Shown here: positions 15,474 through 24,401 of the stretch, one piece after another
Layout of the letters: every line of letters starts with the position of its first letter
How positions within the stretch are numbered: position 1 is the stretch's first letter
Position numbers and translations under genes: made by a program
The notes under the pieces: model-generated
Told to the model about the DNA's origin: nothing
Database searches by the model: none
The model's input: the letters and a program-made list of their open reading frames with translations, nothing else
NCBI RefSeq assembly: GCF_000568255.1
Contig: NZ_KK037166.1
Location: forward strand, 3,068,978-3,132,977
Reading direction: 5' to 3'
DNA length: 64,000 bases
Source: Kutzneria sp. 744
Lineage (GTDB): Bacteria; Actinomycetota; Actinomycetes; Mycobacteriales; Pseudonocardiaceae

Positions 15474-16187
15474 GTGAAACTTCCGCACTACGCCTCGGAC
15501 GGTGAGTCGCACCCGCCGAACTCCAGCGAGCACTACCGGTCCAGCGTCCTGCGCGCCCCGCACCGACCGTTACAGCTGATCCCCCAGCACCTCACCGAGA
15601 TCACCGGGCCGCTGCTGGGTGCGGACCGGGTCGGGGAGCTCGACCACGACCTGACCCGGCAGCACGTCGGGGCGCCGCTGGGCGAGCGGATCATCGTCAG
15701 CGGCCGGGTGCTCGACGCCAACAGCCGGCCGGTGCCCAACACGCTGGTCGAGGTGTGGCAGGCCAATTCGGCCGGCCGGTACGCCCACGACCGGGACCGG
15801 CACGACGCGCCGCTGGACCCCAACTTCAGCGGAGTCGGCCGCACGGTCACCGACGCGCAGGGGAACTACCGGTTCGTCAGCATCAAGCCCGGTGCCTACC
15901 CGTGGCGCAACCATGACAACGCCTGGCGGCCCGCGCACATCCACTTCTCCCTGTTCGGCCGGGCCTTCACGCAGCGGCTGATCACCCAGATGTACTTCCC
16001 GAACGACCCGCTGTTCCCGTTCGACCCGATCTACAACTCGGTCCGCGACGAGCAGGCCCGGCAGCGCCTGATCGCCCGGTTCGACCTGCCGACCACCCAG
16101 CCCGAGTGGGCCCTGTCGTACCAGTTCGACATCGTGCTGCGGGGCAGCGACGCGTCGGTGTTCGAGGACGAGGAGGACGACGAATGA
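15474..16187 (+). CDS. pcaH: Protocatechuate 3,4-dioxygenase beta subunit
   Basis: A 237-aa intradiol dioxygenase. The four Fe(III) ligands are recognisable: Tyr in NSAGRYAHDRD, Tyr in KPGAYPW and two His in WRPAHIHFSLFG. A VLDANSRPVPNTLVEVWQAN strand region and the N-terminal extension with HRPLQLIPQHLTEITGP are typical for PcaH. GTG 15474 is selected because GAAGGAGAA lies seven bases ahead. It opens the aromatic ring of protocatechuate with the alpha subunit encoded next. The acidic C-terminus (EDEEDDE) overlaps pcaG. Confidence 0.9.
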   Translation: MKLPHYASDGESHPPNSSEHYRSSVLRAPHRPLQLIPQHLTEITGPLLGADRVGELDHDLTRQHVGAPLGERIIVSGRVLDANSRPVPNTLVEVWQANSAGRYAHDRDRHDAPLDPNFSGVGRTVTDAQGNYRFVSIKPGAYPWRNHDNAWRPAHIHFSLFGRAFTQRLITQMYFPNDPLFPFDPIYNSVRDEQARQRLIARFDLPTTQPEWALSYQFDIVLRGSDASVFEDEEDDE

Positions 16188-16738
16188 CTACTCCGTCCCA
16201 GACGGTCGGGCCCTTCTTCGCGCTGCCGGACGGCCTGCCGTGGCCCGACGGCCCGGAGGTGGTCGCCGAGGGCACGCCCGGCGCGGTGGTCATCCGCGGC
16301 ACCGTGTACGACGGCGCCGGCGATCCCGTGCCCGACGCCATGATCGAGACCTGGCAGGCCAGCGCCGCCGGCCGCTTCGACCACCCTGACGACCCGCGCG
16401 GGGCCGTGGACGAGGGCTTCCGCGGTTTCGGCCGCTCGGCCACCGATCCCGAGGGCAATTTCTGGCTCCGCACGGTCAAACCGGGCCCGCTGCCCACGCC
16501 CGACGGCGGCGCCGAGGCCCCGCACATCGACGTCACCGTGCTGGCCCGCGGCCTGCTGCAGCGGCTCGTGACCCGCATCTACTGGCCCGACGAGGAACAG
16601 GCCAACGCCGCCGACCCGGTGCTGGGGGCCGTGCCGGCCGAGCTGCGGCACACTCTCATCGCCCGGCGGGAGGGCGACGAGCTCCGGTTCGACATCCGCC
16701 TCCAGGGTGATAGGGAAACCGTCTTCTTCGAGCTGTGA
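16184..16738 (+). CDS. pcaG: Protocatechuate 3,4-dioxygenase alpha subunit
   Basis: A 184-aa partner of PcaH: SQTVGPFFALPD at the N-terminus, VYDGAGDPVPDAMIETWQA, AEAPHIDVTVLARGLL, RIYWPDE. It keeps the fold but lacks the full iron ligand set, as expected for the alpha subunit. ATG 16184 overlaps the pcaH stop. The next gene in most actinomycete pca operons is pcaB; here pcaL follows after only 7 bp. Confidence 0.9.
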   Translation: MTTPSQTVGPFFALPDGLPWPDGPEVVAEGTPGAVVIRGTVYDGAGDPVPDAMIETWQASAAGRFDHPDDPRGAVDEGFRGFGRSATDPEGNFWLRTVKPGPLPTPDGGAEAPHIDVTVLARGLLQRLVTRIYWPDEEQANAADPVLGAVPAELRHTLIARREGDELRFDIRLQGDRETVFFEL

Positions 16739-16745
16739 GGGACGC

Positions 16746-17830
16746 GTGACGGACTACCGGTGGGCCGGCGCTGACGAGGGCCCGGTGCTGGTCGTGGGCA
16801 ACTCGCTCGGCGCCGACGCGCGAATGTGGCGGGAGCAGCTGCCCGCGCTCGGCGAACGGTTGCGGCTGCTGCTGATCGACCACCCGGGGCACGGCGGGGC
16901 GGCGGCGGTGCCCGGACTCGACACCATCGACGGCCTCGGCGAGCGGACCCTGCACCTGCTCGACGAGGCCGGCGTGGAGCGTGCCCACTACCTCGGGCTG
17001 TCGCTGGGCGGCATGGTCGGCCTGTGGCTGGCGGCCAACTCCTCCGAGCGCATCGACCGGCTGGCGGTGTGCTGCACCACGGCGTACTTCGGCACGCCCC
17101 AGGCCTGGCGGGACCGAGTGCAGGCGGTGCGGGCCAACGGCACCGCCTCGATCGCCCCACAGGTCGTGGACCGCTGGGTGACCGCGGACCACACCGACCG
17201 GGCCTGGCTGGTGGAGATGATGTCCGCCGTCGACGACGAGGGCTACGCGGCGTGCTGCGAGGCCCTGGCCACGCTGGATCTGCGGGCCGCGCTGCCGTCC
17301 GTCGCGGCCCCGACGCTGGTGATCGCCGGCGACGCGGACCGGGCCACCCCGGTGGAGCACGGGCAGGCCATCGCCGACGCCGTTCCCGGCGCGCGGCTCA
17401 AGGTCGTGCCGGGGGCGCACCTCGCCCCGCTGGAGTCACCCGATGTGGTGACGCCGTTGCTGGTGGAGCACTTCACCTCGGTGCGTCGGCAGGTCCTCGG
17501 CGACGCCCACGTGGACCGGGCCCAGGCGGCGACGACCCCGTTCACCGCCGACTTCCAGGACTTCATCGGCCGCTACGCGTGGGAACGAACATCTGGACCC
17601 GGCCCGGCCTGGACCGCCGCACCCGCAGCGCCATCACGCTGGCCATGCTGGCCACCCTGCAGCACGAGGACGAGCTGGCCATGCACGTGCGGGCCGCGCT
17701 GCGCAACGGGATGACCGCCGAGGAGATCAAGGAGGTGCTGCTTCAGGTCGCGGTGTACGCCGGCGTGCCCACGGCCAACCGGGCGTTCCGTGTCGCCGAC
17801 CGGGTGCTGTCTACCCTGGACACACCATGA
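16746..17830 (+). pseudogene. pcaL: PcaL: 3-oxoadipate enol-lactonase / 4-carboxymuconolactone decarboxylase fusion, frameshifted
   Basis: The N-terminal two thirds is an alpha/beta hydrolase (PcaD part: VVGNSLGADARMW, nucleophile in LGLSLGGMVG, His in GAHLAPLE). The C-terminal ~90 residues are the PcaC part (WTRPGLDRRTRSAITLAML, ELAMHVRAALRNG, LLQVAVYAGVPTANRAF). The frame changes at 17580-17585: TGGGAACG is one base short of the expected TGG-GGA-ACG, a one-base loss in a G run. If real, the decarboxylase domain is lost; if a read error, the fusion is intact at ~361 aa. GTG 16746 follows GAGGGAC. Confidence 0.75.
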
Positions 17831-18630
17831 GCGAGCCATCCGGAACCGACACCGAGACATCAGCCCGCGGCAACGCGTTCGTCCAGTCCCTGGAGCGGGG
17901 GCTGGCGGTGATCCGCGCGTTCGACGCCGAGCACAGCGAGCTGACGCTCAGCGACGTCGCCCGCAGCACCGGGCTCACCCGGGCCGCCGCCCGACGGTTC
18001 CTGCACACCCTGGTCGAGCTGGGCTACATGCGGACCGACGGCCGGCTGTTCGCGCTGCGGCCCCGGATCCTGGAGCTGGGCTACGCCTACCTGTCCAGCA
18101 TGGGGCTGCCCGAGGTGGCGCAGCCGCACCTGGAGAACCTGGTGTCCAAGGTGCACGAATCGAGCTCGGTGTCCGTGCTGGACGGCGAGGACGTCGTCTA
18201 TGTGGCCCGCGTGCCGACGAAGCGGATCATGACGGTGTCCATCGCGGTCGGCACCCGGTTCCCGGCCTACGCCACCTCGATGGGCCGAGTGCTGCTGGCC
18301 GCGCAGTCCGACGAGTGGCTGGACGCCTACTTCGAGCGGGCGGAACTGCACGCGCTGACCCGGTACACCACGGTGGAGCGGCAGCTGCTGCGCACGATGC
18401 TGGAGCACATCCGCACCACCGGCTGGGCCCTGGTGGACCAGGAATTGGAGGTGGGGCTGCGCTCGATCGCGGCGCCCATCCACGACCCGGCCGGTGAGGT
18501 GATCGCCGCGGTGAACGTGTCCGCGCACGCCAGCCGGGGCAGCGGCGAGGACATCCGCAACGAACTGCTTCCGCATCTGCTCGGCGCCGCCGAGGCGATC
18601 GAACACGATCTGCGCGGCAGCCGTCGCTGA
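17827..18630 (+). CDS. pcaR: IclR-family regulator of the pca cluster
   Basis: A 267-aa IclR protein: winged helix SLERGLAVIRAF...LTLSDVARSTGLTRAAARRFLHTLVELGY, followed by the effector domain with SVSVLDGEDVVYVAR and the C-terminal DQELEVGLRSIAAPI. ATG 17827 overlaps the pcaL stop. IclR proteins of the PcaR/PcaU type bind beta-ketoadipate or protocatechuate; the candidate operator is at 12591-12605. Being last in the operon it would also be controlled by its own promoter. Confidence 0.85.
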   Translation: MSEPSGTDTETSARGNAFVQSLERGLAVIRAFDAEHSELTLSDVARSTGLTRAAARRFLHTLVELGYMRTDGRLFALRPRILELGYAYLSSMGLPEVAQPHLENLVSKVHESSSVSVLDGEDVVYVARVPTKRIMTVSIAVGTRFPAYATSMGRVLLAAQSDEWLDAYFERAELHALTRYTTVERQLLRTMLEHIRTTGWALVDQELEVGLRSIAAPIHDPAGEVIAAVNVSAHASRGSGEDIRNELLPHLLGAAEAIEHDLRGSRR

Positions 18631-18732
18631 GGATTCGCCACAGGGGGTGTCGGCACAGCGGGATTCGGCACAGGGGGGATTCGGGCGAACGGGCGCGTCC
18701 ATTTGACGTAAATTCGAAAATCTGAAACAAGT

Positions 18733-18770
18733 GAAACAAACGAAAGGCCCGCCACCGTTGGTGACGGGCT
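18733..18770 (-). terminator. Terminator of the cold-shock gene
   Basis: Read on the minus strand: stem GCCCGTCACC / GGTGGCGGGC (one mismatch, loop AAC) followed by CTTTCGTTTGTTTC, a U-rich tail. It lies about 40 bp after the csp stop. The upstream gap 18631-18732 contains three degenerate GATTCGGCACAGGGG repeats of unknown meaning. Confidence 0.75.
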
Positions 18771-18809
18771 TCGCTCAGCCGAACCAGGTCAGCCGATAAT
18801 CAGACGATC

Positions 18810-19013
18810 TCAGATCGCCCGCACGCCCATGGCCTGCGGGCCCTTCTGGCCCTGACCGACCTCGAACTCGACCTGCTGGTTCTCCTCCAGGGACTTGAAG
18901 CCGTTGCCCTGGATCTCCGAGTAGTGCACGAAAACGTCAGCGCCACCATCGGACGGGGCGATGAAGCCGAAGCCCTTTTCCGAGTTGAACCACTTGACGG
19001 TGCCCTGAGCCAC
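18810..19013 (-). CDS. Cold-shock protein (CspA family)
   Basis: 67 aa, a single OB-fold. RNP1 is KGFGFI and RNP2 is VFVHYS. It begins [18 protein letters not shown] as in most actinobacterial CspA/CspB proteins and binds single-stranded RNA/DNA as a chaperone. The start is GTG 19013 with GAGGAGATAG upstream. A monocistronic unit with its own terminator; the GC hairpin at 19046-19061 lies in its 5' leader. Confidence 0.95.
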   Translation of the reverse strand: MAQGTVKWFNSEKGFGFIAPSDGGADVFVHYSEIQGNGFKSLEENQQVEFEVGQGQKGPQAMGVRAI

Positions 19014-19369
19014 TTGATCTATCTCCTCAAACAGGTACTACGTCTCGCCGCAACCGCGGCGCTACGGGTCTGATCGCGGACGGGGGACTTCACCCGGTTC
19101 CCTGCGAGGAGGACCACCGCCCGCGACTTCTTCCGCGAGCGTGGATACGACACGAACACAGAATGCGACCACACACAGTGAACCACACCGAGTGCTCAAG
19201 GTGGAAGTCCGCCACCCGTCCAGGTGTGACCGCTGGCACTTCTCCCTCTTGACGCGACAAGAGTTCACCTCTTAAATCATGACTCGAAATAAGGTGTGAC
19301 GCGCGCACCGCCACCGAGCCTCACACACCGACGGACCCCTGCGAACCTGTCGAACCGAGGTGCCCTGCC
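19014..19369. other. Divergent intergenic region csp / GH30
   Basis: This 356-bp stretch carries the 5' leader of csp (GAGGAG; hairpin CGCCGC-AACC-GCGGCG at 19046-19061) and the GH30 upstream region with GAACCGAGG before GTG 19370. Both promoters should lie here, but I cannot place their boxes with confidence. No gene seen. Confidence 0.6.
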
Positions 19370-21205
19370 GTGCGACCAACGCTGCTCGTCGTGCCCCTGG
19401 TGCTCGTGGCCGGAATGGTGGCGGCCCCGGCCGCCAACGCCGCCAACGAGTCCGTCAACATCTGGCTGACCTCAACCAATGACTCCGGTGGCCGCAACGT
19501 CACCCGCGGGCTGCAACAGCAGAGCCCGATCAGCTTCACCGCCGGCACCGGGACCGGCCAGCAGACCATAACGGTCGACGAGAACACCCGGTACCAGCAG
19601 TTCGAGGGCGCGGGCGCGTCGTTCACCGACACAACCGCGTACCTGATGAACTCCAGCGGCGCCCTGTCCGCCGCCACCCGCAACGCCACCATGCAGAAGC
19701 TGTTCGACCCGGTCAACGGCATCGGGCTGAGCTTCCTGCGCAACCCCATGGGCGCGTCGGACCTGGCCCGCTACAGCTACACCTACGACGACGGCGCGGC
19801 CGACCCCAACCTGACCCGCTTCAGCCTGTCGCACGACCTGGTCGACGTCATCCCGCTGACCAAGCAGGCCAAGCAGCTCAACCCGCAGCTGAAGGTCATG
19901 GCCTCGCCGTGGACCGCGCCGCCGTGGATGAAGGACAACAACTCCTACATCCAGGGCTGGCTGCAGTCGCAGTACTACCAGGCCTACGCCAACTACTTCG
20001 TCAAGTACATCCAGGGCTTCCAGGCTCAGGGCGTGCCGGTCGACTACGTGTCCGAGCAGAACGAGCCGACGGTCGGCGGCAACTACCCCGGCATGAACTG
20101 GAACGGCTCGGGCCTGGCCGTGTTCGCCAAGAACAACCTGCTGCCGGCGCTGCACAACGCGGGCCTGTCGACCAAGGTGCTGGCCCTGGACTGGAACTGG
20201 GACAGCTACGACAGCTTCGCCGCCCCGACCGTCAACGACGCGTCGATCCGCAACGACCCGAACTTCGGCGGCGTGGCGTGGCACGGCTACGAGGGCGACG
20301 TCTCGGAGCAGACCACGATCCACAACCAGTACCCGTCGATGAACATGTACGAGACCGAGCACTCGGGCGGCAACTGGATCGGCAATCAGCAGAACGAGGA
20401 CATGAACAACATCATCGACTACACCCGCAACTGGGACCGTAGCGTGGTGAAGTGGAGCCTCGCCGTCGATGAGCACCAGGGCCCCAACAACGGCGGCTGC
20501 AGCACCTGCACCGGCCTGATCACCGTGCACCAGAACGACAATCGCGGCCAGGTCGACTACAACATCGAGTACTACGACATGGGCCAGCTGACCAAGTTCG
20601 TGAAGCCGGGCGCCACCCGCATCGCCTCCAACGACAGCGCGGTGCGCAACGTCGCGTGGATCAACCCGGACGGCTCCAAGGCCCTCGTGGCCTACAACCC
20701 CAGCGGCAGCGCGCAGAGCGTGCGGGTCAACTGGGGCAACGAGTCCTTCACCTACTCGGTGCCCGCCGCCACCAGCGCCACGTTCACCTGGAACGGCACG
20801 CAGGGCGGCACCACCACCCCGCCGCCCGGTGGCCGCACCATCACCGGCATCGGCGGCAAGTGCGTCGACGTGGCCGGCGCCAACTCGGCCAACGGCACCC
20901 AGGTGCAGATCTACACCTGCAACGGCACCGCCGCGCAGACCTGGACCCAGTCCGGCAGTGCGCTGCAGTCGCTGGGCAAGTGCCTCGACGTCTCCGGCGC
21001 CAGCACCGCCAACGGGGCCAAGGTCCAGCTGTACGACTGCAACGGCTCCGGCGCCCAGCAATGGACCCAGAACGGACAGCACGAACTCGTCAACACCGGT
21101 TCGGGTAAATGCCTCGACGCCACGAACCAGAGTTCGGCCGATGGAACTCCGCTCCAGATCTGGACCTGCGCCGGCGGCGCGAACCAACAGTGGACGCTCA
21201 ACTGA
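19370..21205 (+). CDS. Secreted GH30 glycoside hydrolase with ricin-type CBM13
   Basis: 611 aa with signal peptide (MRPTLLVVPLVLVAGMVAAP...ANA). The GH30 barrel: FEGAGASFTDTTA, LKVMASPWTAPPWMK, acid/base Glu in YVSEQNEPT, nucleophile Glu in NMYETEHSGG. Then a C-terminal beta domain, a short GGTTTPPPGG linker, and residues ~485-611 forming a beta-trefoil CBM13 with three GKC(V/L)D repeats and QxW motifs. GH30 members split beta-1,6-glucan, glucosylceramide or xylan; the KVMASPWTAP type fits the first two. Its CBM13 is nearly identical to that of the next gene. Confidence 0.85.
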   Translation: MRPTLLVVPLVLVAGMVAAPAANAANESVNIWLTSTNDSGGRNVTRGLQQQSPISFTAGTGTGQQTITVDENTRYQQFEGAGASFTDTTAYLMNSSGALSAATRNATMQKLFDPVNGIGLSFLRNPMGASDLARYSYTYDDGAADPNLTRFSLSHDLVDVIPLTKQAKQLNPQLKVMASPWTAPPWMKDNNSYIQGWLQSQYYQAYANYFVKYIQGFQAQGVPVDYVSEQNEPTVGGNYPGMNWNGSGLAVFAKNNLLPALHNAGLSTKVLALDWNWDSYDSFAAPTVNDASIRNDPNFGGVAWHGYEGDVSEQTTIHNQYPSMNMYETEHSGGNWIGNQQNEDMNNIIDYTRNWDRSVVKWSLAVDEHQGPNNGGCSTCTGLITVHQNDNRGQVDYNIEYYDMGQLTKFVKPGATRIASNDSAVRNVAWINPDGSKALVAYNPSGSAQSVRVNWGNESFTYSVPAATSATFTWNGTQGGTTTPPPGGRTITGIGGKCVDVAGANSANGTQVQIYTCNGTAAQTWTQSGSALQSLGKCLDVSGASTANGAKVQLYDCNGSGAQQWTQNGQHELVNTGSGKCLDATNQSSADGTPLQIWTCAGGANQQWTLN

Positions 21206-21283
21206 CGTCCTGATCGTCCGAATTCTCCGTCCCGGCCCGTCGCGCGTTCCGCCCGCGATGGGTCGGGACGGCTCCAGCATTCC

Positions 21284-21310
21284 TAAAACCGGCCCTGAGC
21301 TGCGGTTTTA
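21284..21310 (+). terminator. Possible terminator after GH30 gene
   Basis: TAAAACCG (21284-21291) and CGGTTTTA (21303-21310) form an 8-bp stem with an 11-nt loop, 80 bp after the GH30 stop. A second small palindrome, GCGGTAT-GA-ATACCGC, follows near 21345 and could be an operator for the GH18 gene. Confidence 0.5.
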
Positions 21311-21474
21311 CGTCCGAACGCACTATTGATCGCTGCCCGATCGGGCGGTATGAATACCGCACGGAATCAGCGCGTGGTCTCCCCGCCGTCAGGCTCGCGC
21401 CCATTTCGTGAAATGCCGGATCTTCACCCCTGCCTGCACGATTCCGGCCGTGCGATACCCGTAGGAGATCGACC

Positions 21475-22821
21475 ATGCGCATCACGACAAGAGCGGTGTT
21501 GGCCGCCGCGCTACCGTTGGCGGCGACCGCGGCCATGGTGGCCGCACCGGCCGCGACGGCGGCCCCGGCCGCGGGCGGGGCCTTCCCGGCCCACTACTCC
21601 GCGCCCTACCTCCAGGTCAGCGACGCCGACGCGGGCCAGATGGCCTCGGACATGAACGCGACCGGCACCAAGTTCTACACGCTGGCGTTCCTGACGCCGC
21701 AGTCCGGCTGCACGCCGGTCTGGGAGGCCAACGGCACCGGCGTCGGCTCGTTCAAGTCGCAGATCACCGCGCTGCAGAACGCCGGCGGCAACGTGATCCC
21801 CTCCTTCGGCGGCGCCGAGGGCGGCGAGCTGGCCCAGACCTGCACGAACGTGTCCAGCCTGACCGCCGCGTACGCCAACGTCGTCAACCAGTACGGCACC
21901 AACCGCCTGGACTTCGACATCGAGGGTGGCGTCATCAAGGACACCGCGTCGATCGCCCGGCGCGACCAGGCCCTGGCCGCGCTCCAGGCCCAGAACCCGA
22001 ACGTGCAGGTCGACTACACCCTCGGCGTCGGCTCCGACGGCCTCGAGGGCGACCAGATGACCGTCCTCAACGACGCCAAGGCCAAGGGCGTCAAGGTCAG
22101 CGTCATCAACCTGATGGTGATGGACTTCTACGACGGACAGCCCGTCATCAACGACGCGCTGTCGGCCGCTCGCAACGCCGCCAACCAGATCGCCGGCCTG
22201 TACGGGATCTCCACCTCCGCCGCCTACGGCATGATGGGCCTGACCCCCATCGCCGGCCGCAACGACGACGGCGCCCAGTTCAGCCAGACCGACGCCCAGA
22301 CGCTGGAGACCTTCGCGGCCCAGAACGGCGTGGCCGAGCTGTCCTTCTGGGAGCTTCAGGACTACGACCGGGCCACCGGCTACGCCTACTCCCGGATCTT
22401 CCAGAAGCTCACCGGCGGCACCACTCCGCCCCCGCCGCCGCCCGGCGGCGGCACCATCACCGGCATCGGCGGCAAGTGCGTCGACGTCGCCGGGGCCAAC
22501 TCCGCCAACGGCACCCAGGTGCAGATCTACACCTGCAACGGCACCGCCGCACAGACGTGGTCGCACTCCGGCAACTCGTTGCAGGCCCTCGGCAAGTGCC
22601 TCGACGTCTCCGGCGCCAGCACCGCCAACGGCGCCAAGGTCCAGCTGTACGACTGCAACGGCTCCGGCGCCCAGCAGTGGACCGTCAACGCGCAGAAGGA
22701 GCTCGTGAACACCGGCTCCGGCAAGTGCCTCGACGCCACCAACCAGAGCTCCGCCGACGGCACCCCGCTCCAGATCTGGACCTGCGCCGGCGGCGCCAAC
22801 CAGCAGTGGACCCTCAACTGA
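21475..22821 (+). CDS. Secreted GH18 chitinase-like enzyme with ricin-type CBM13
   Basis: 448 aa with signal peptide (MRITTRAVLAAALPLAATAAMVAAP...). The GH18 domain carries RLDFDIEGG, the DxDxE catalytic motif, with VIPSFGGAEGGE before and LMVMDFYDG after it. This arrangement resembles ChiC/ChiD-like bacterial chitinases. A proline-rich linker (TTPPPPPPGGG) leads to a CBM13 (residues ~325-448). It probably attacks chitin or a related GlcNAc polymer. ATG 21475 has GTAGGAGATCG upstream. Confidence 0.85.
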   Translation: MRITTRAVLAAALPLAATAAMVAAPAATAAPAAGGAFPAHYSAPYLQVSDADAGQMASDMNATGTKFYTLAFLTPQSGCTPVWEANGTGVGSFKSQITALQNAGGNVIPSFGGAEGGELAQTCTNVSSLTAAYANVVNQYGTNRLDFDIEGGVIKDTASIARRDQALAALQAQNPNVQVDYTLGVGSDGLEGDQMTVLNDAKAKGVKVSVINLMVMDFYDGQPVINDALSAARNAANQIAGLYGISTSAAYGMMGLTPIAGRNDDGAQFSQTDAQTLETFAAQNGVAELSFWELQDYDRATGYAYSRIFQKLTGGTTPPPPPPGGGTITGIGGKCVDVAGANSANGTQVQIYTCNGTAAQTWSHSGNSLQALGKCLDVSGASTANGAKVQLYDCNGSGAQQWTVNAQKELVNTGSGKCLDATNQSSADGTPLQIWTCAGGANQQWTLN

Positions 22822-22841
22822 GGTAACCCCCCGCCACAGCG

Positions 22842-22873
22842 AAGGGGCCTGCCAACGCCAGGGCAGGCCCCTT
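22842..22873. terminator. Bidirectional terminator between GH18 and GH27 genes
   Basis: 12-bp perfect arms AAGGGGCCTGCC (22842-22853) and its complement (22862-22873), loop of 8, ending in CCCCTTTG. It sits between two convergent genes and can serve both. Confidence 0.85.
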
Positions 22874-22883
22874 TGCGCCGGGG

Positions 22884-24209
22884 TCACCCCACCTTGATCA
22901 GCCGGGAGCCGTGGGACGGGACGGCCGTCGCGGTCCAACTTCCGTTGAACGAGCCCAGATCCGTGCGTGACACCAGGTCCCGCACCGGATGGCTGCCGCT
23001 GACCCCGAGATCGCTCCAGTTCACGGTGACGTTCGCCGTCGAGGAGCCCATGTTGTACACGGCCACCGCCCAGCTCCCGTCGGGCATCTGCTTACGCCAC
23101 TTCTGCAGGGTGCCTCCGGTCACGCGGGTCGGGAACCGCGAGGCCTGGTCCACCGCAACCACTTCCGGGTTGGTCAGGATGGAAACCGCCCCGCTGTCAA
23201 GGAAGTAGACGTCGCCGCCGACCCACAGGGGCGCCGAGGCCATCGACCAGAAGGTCATCACGCTCTGGCGTTCGGTGCTGGTGATGCCGTCCTGGATGGC
23301 CTGGCCCGAGTTGTTGGAGATGGGCATCGAGTCCAGGTTCGGGAAGTAGCCCGCCTGCAGGCCGGACAGCCAGTTCGGCAGGTCGTTCCACCGAACGCTG
23401 ACGGAACTGGACCAGGTCGACAAGGTTCCGCAGTAGCACTCGACGTCCGTGTCGATGCGAACATCGTTGGTGTAGCTGGAAAGTTGCGACTCGATGGACT
23501 GGGGCACGGGCCAGGCGCTGGTGCTGAGCCAGATGCTGCGGCCCGCCTGGTCGATGGCCCGGGACCAGGCCTGGATGTCGGCCACGTTGTCAGTCGTCGT
23601 GCCGTCGACCTTGATCAGGTCGACGCCCCAGGAGGCGAAGCGGCTGGCGATGGAGTTGATGTAGGCCTGGGCGCAGGAGTTGGCGTAGTTGATCTTCCAC
23701 GAGCTGCCCCAGCCATTGGTGGCGGTCAGGGGCTGCTGGGCGATGTCCTGGGTGTGGCAGCTGGTGCCGAGGATGGGCGCGTTCTTGTCGTAGACGCCCT
23801 TGTCCAGTCCCACGGTGGTGTACAGCCCGAGCAGCAGACCCTCGCCGTGGACGTGGCCGGCCACACCGGCGATGCCGTTGGGGAATCTGGTCGGGTCGGG
23901 GTCCGGAATTCCGTTGCCGTCGGTGTGGCCGTGGAAGGCCAGGTCAGCGTTCCAGCCGGAGTCGATGTCGATGTACCGGTACCCCGCCGACTTCAGCTTC
24001 GACGCCACCGCGTCCGCCGCACCCTCGACGTGCGACTCGGTCAGCCAGCTCGTGCCGTACGTGGCCCGGGCCGAGGCCTCCACGCTCCAGCTGCTCCACC
24101 CCATCCCCGGCATCGCGAAGCCGGTCCGGGCATCCGCCGGGCTCGCGCCCGGTAGCAGCAGAGCGACGGCGGCCAACGCCGCCGCACCCGCCATGAGACG
24201 ACTGGGCAT
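22884..24209 (-). CDS. Secreted GH27 alpha-galactosidase-like enzyme
   Basis: 441 aa with signal peptide (MPSRLMAGAAALAAVALLLPG...ADA). GH27 fold: MPGMGWSSWS, YRYIDIDSGW, the nucleophile region VDLIKVDGTTTDN, the acid/base region VRIDTDVECYCG, and the C-terminal beta domain (WAVAVYNMGSSTANVTVNW). Unlike the first GH27 it has no additional modules. In the more divergent TTTDN form the exact sugar specificity cannot be told. Convergent with GH18; together with GH30, GH18 and the first GH27 it forms a set of exported glycan-degrading enzymes. Confidence 0.85.
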   Translation of the reverse strand: MPSRLMAGAAALAAVALLLPGASPADARTGFAMPGMGWSSWSVEASARATYGTSWLTESHVEGAADAVASKLKSAGYRYIDIDSGWNADLAFHGHTDGNGIPDPDPTRFPNGIAGVAGHVHGEGLLLGLYTTVGLDKGVYDKNAPILGTSCHTQDIAQQPLTATNGWGSSWKINYANSCAQAYINSIASRFASWGVDLIKVDGTTTDNVADIQAWSRAIDQAGRSIWLSTSAWPVPQSIESQLSSYTNDVRIDTDVECYCGTLSTWSSSVSVRWNDLPNWLSGLQAGYFPNLDSMPISNNSGQAIQDGITSTERQSVMTFWSMASAPLWVGGDVYFLDSGAVSILTNPEVVAVDQASRFPTRVTGGTLQKWRKQMPDGSWAVAVYNMGSSTANVTVNWSDLGVSGSHPVRDLVSRTDLGSFNGSWTATAVPSHGSRLIKVG

Positions 24210-24336
24210 GGCAGTCTCTTTTCTCCCGGTCCACGCTGATCAGGGAAAACTCACCGTAGCCCCGCTAAATTTCCGCCGTCAACTATCTCTTGCAGCGCGA
24301 GTCCCGCTCGCGGACAGCCATGAAGCAGCTTCCGAA

Positions 24337-24384
24337 CCCCGGCGAGTCCCGCTCAGCGGCACACCGAAATACGGTTCCGGGCAG
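24337..24384. repeat. Gene-end repeat, single arm
   Basis: CCCCGGCGAGTCCCGCTC through CACCGAAATACGGTTCCGGGCAG matches the family at 6758/8475/38295/50233/58395 with several changes. A second GCGAGTCCCGCTCGCGG start lies just upstream (24298). It lies between the GH27 start and the stop of the minus-strand gene at 24402. Confidence 0.75.
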
Positions 24385-24401
24385 GTGTGGCCGACGCGCC
24401 G

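Noticed and set aside
18631..18732. The GATTCGGCACAGGGG repeats as a CRISPR or iteron array
   Set aside because: Only three degenerate units without regular spacers; no cas or replication gene is near.
20838..21205. Internal repeats in the GH30 gene taken as a DNA tandem repeat
   Set aside because: They are the three beta-trefoil subdomains of a ricin-type CBM13.
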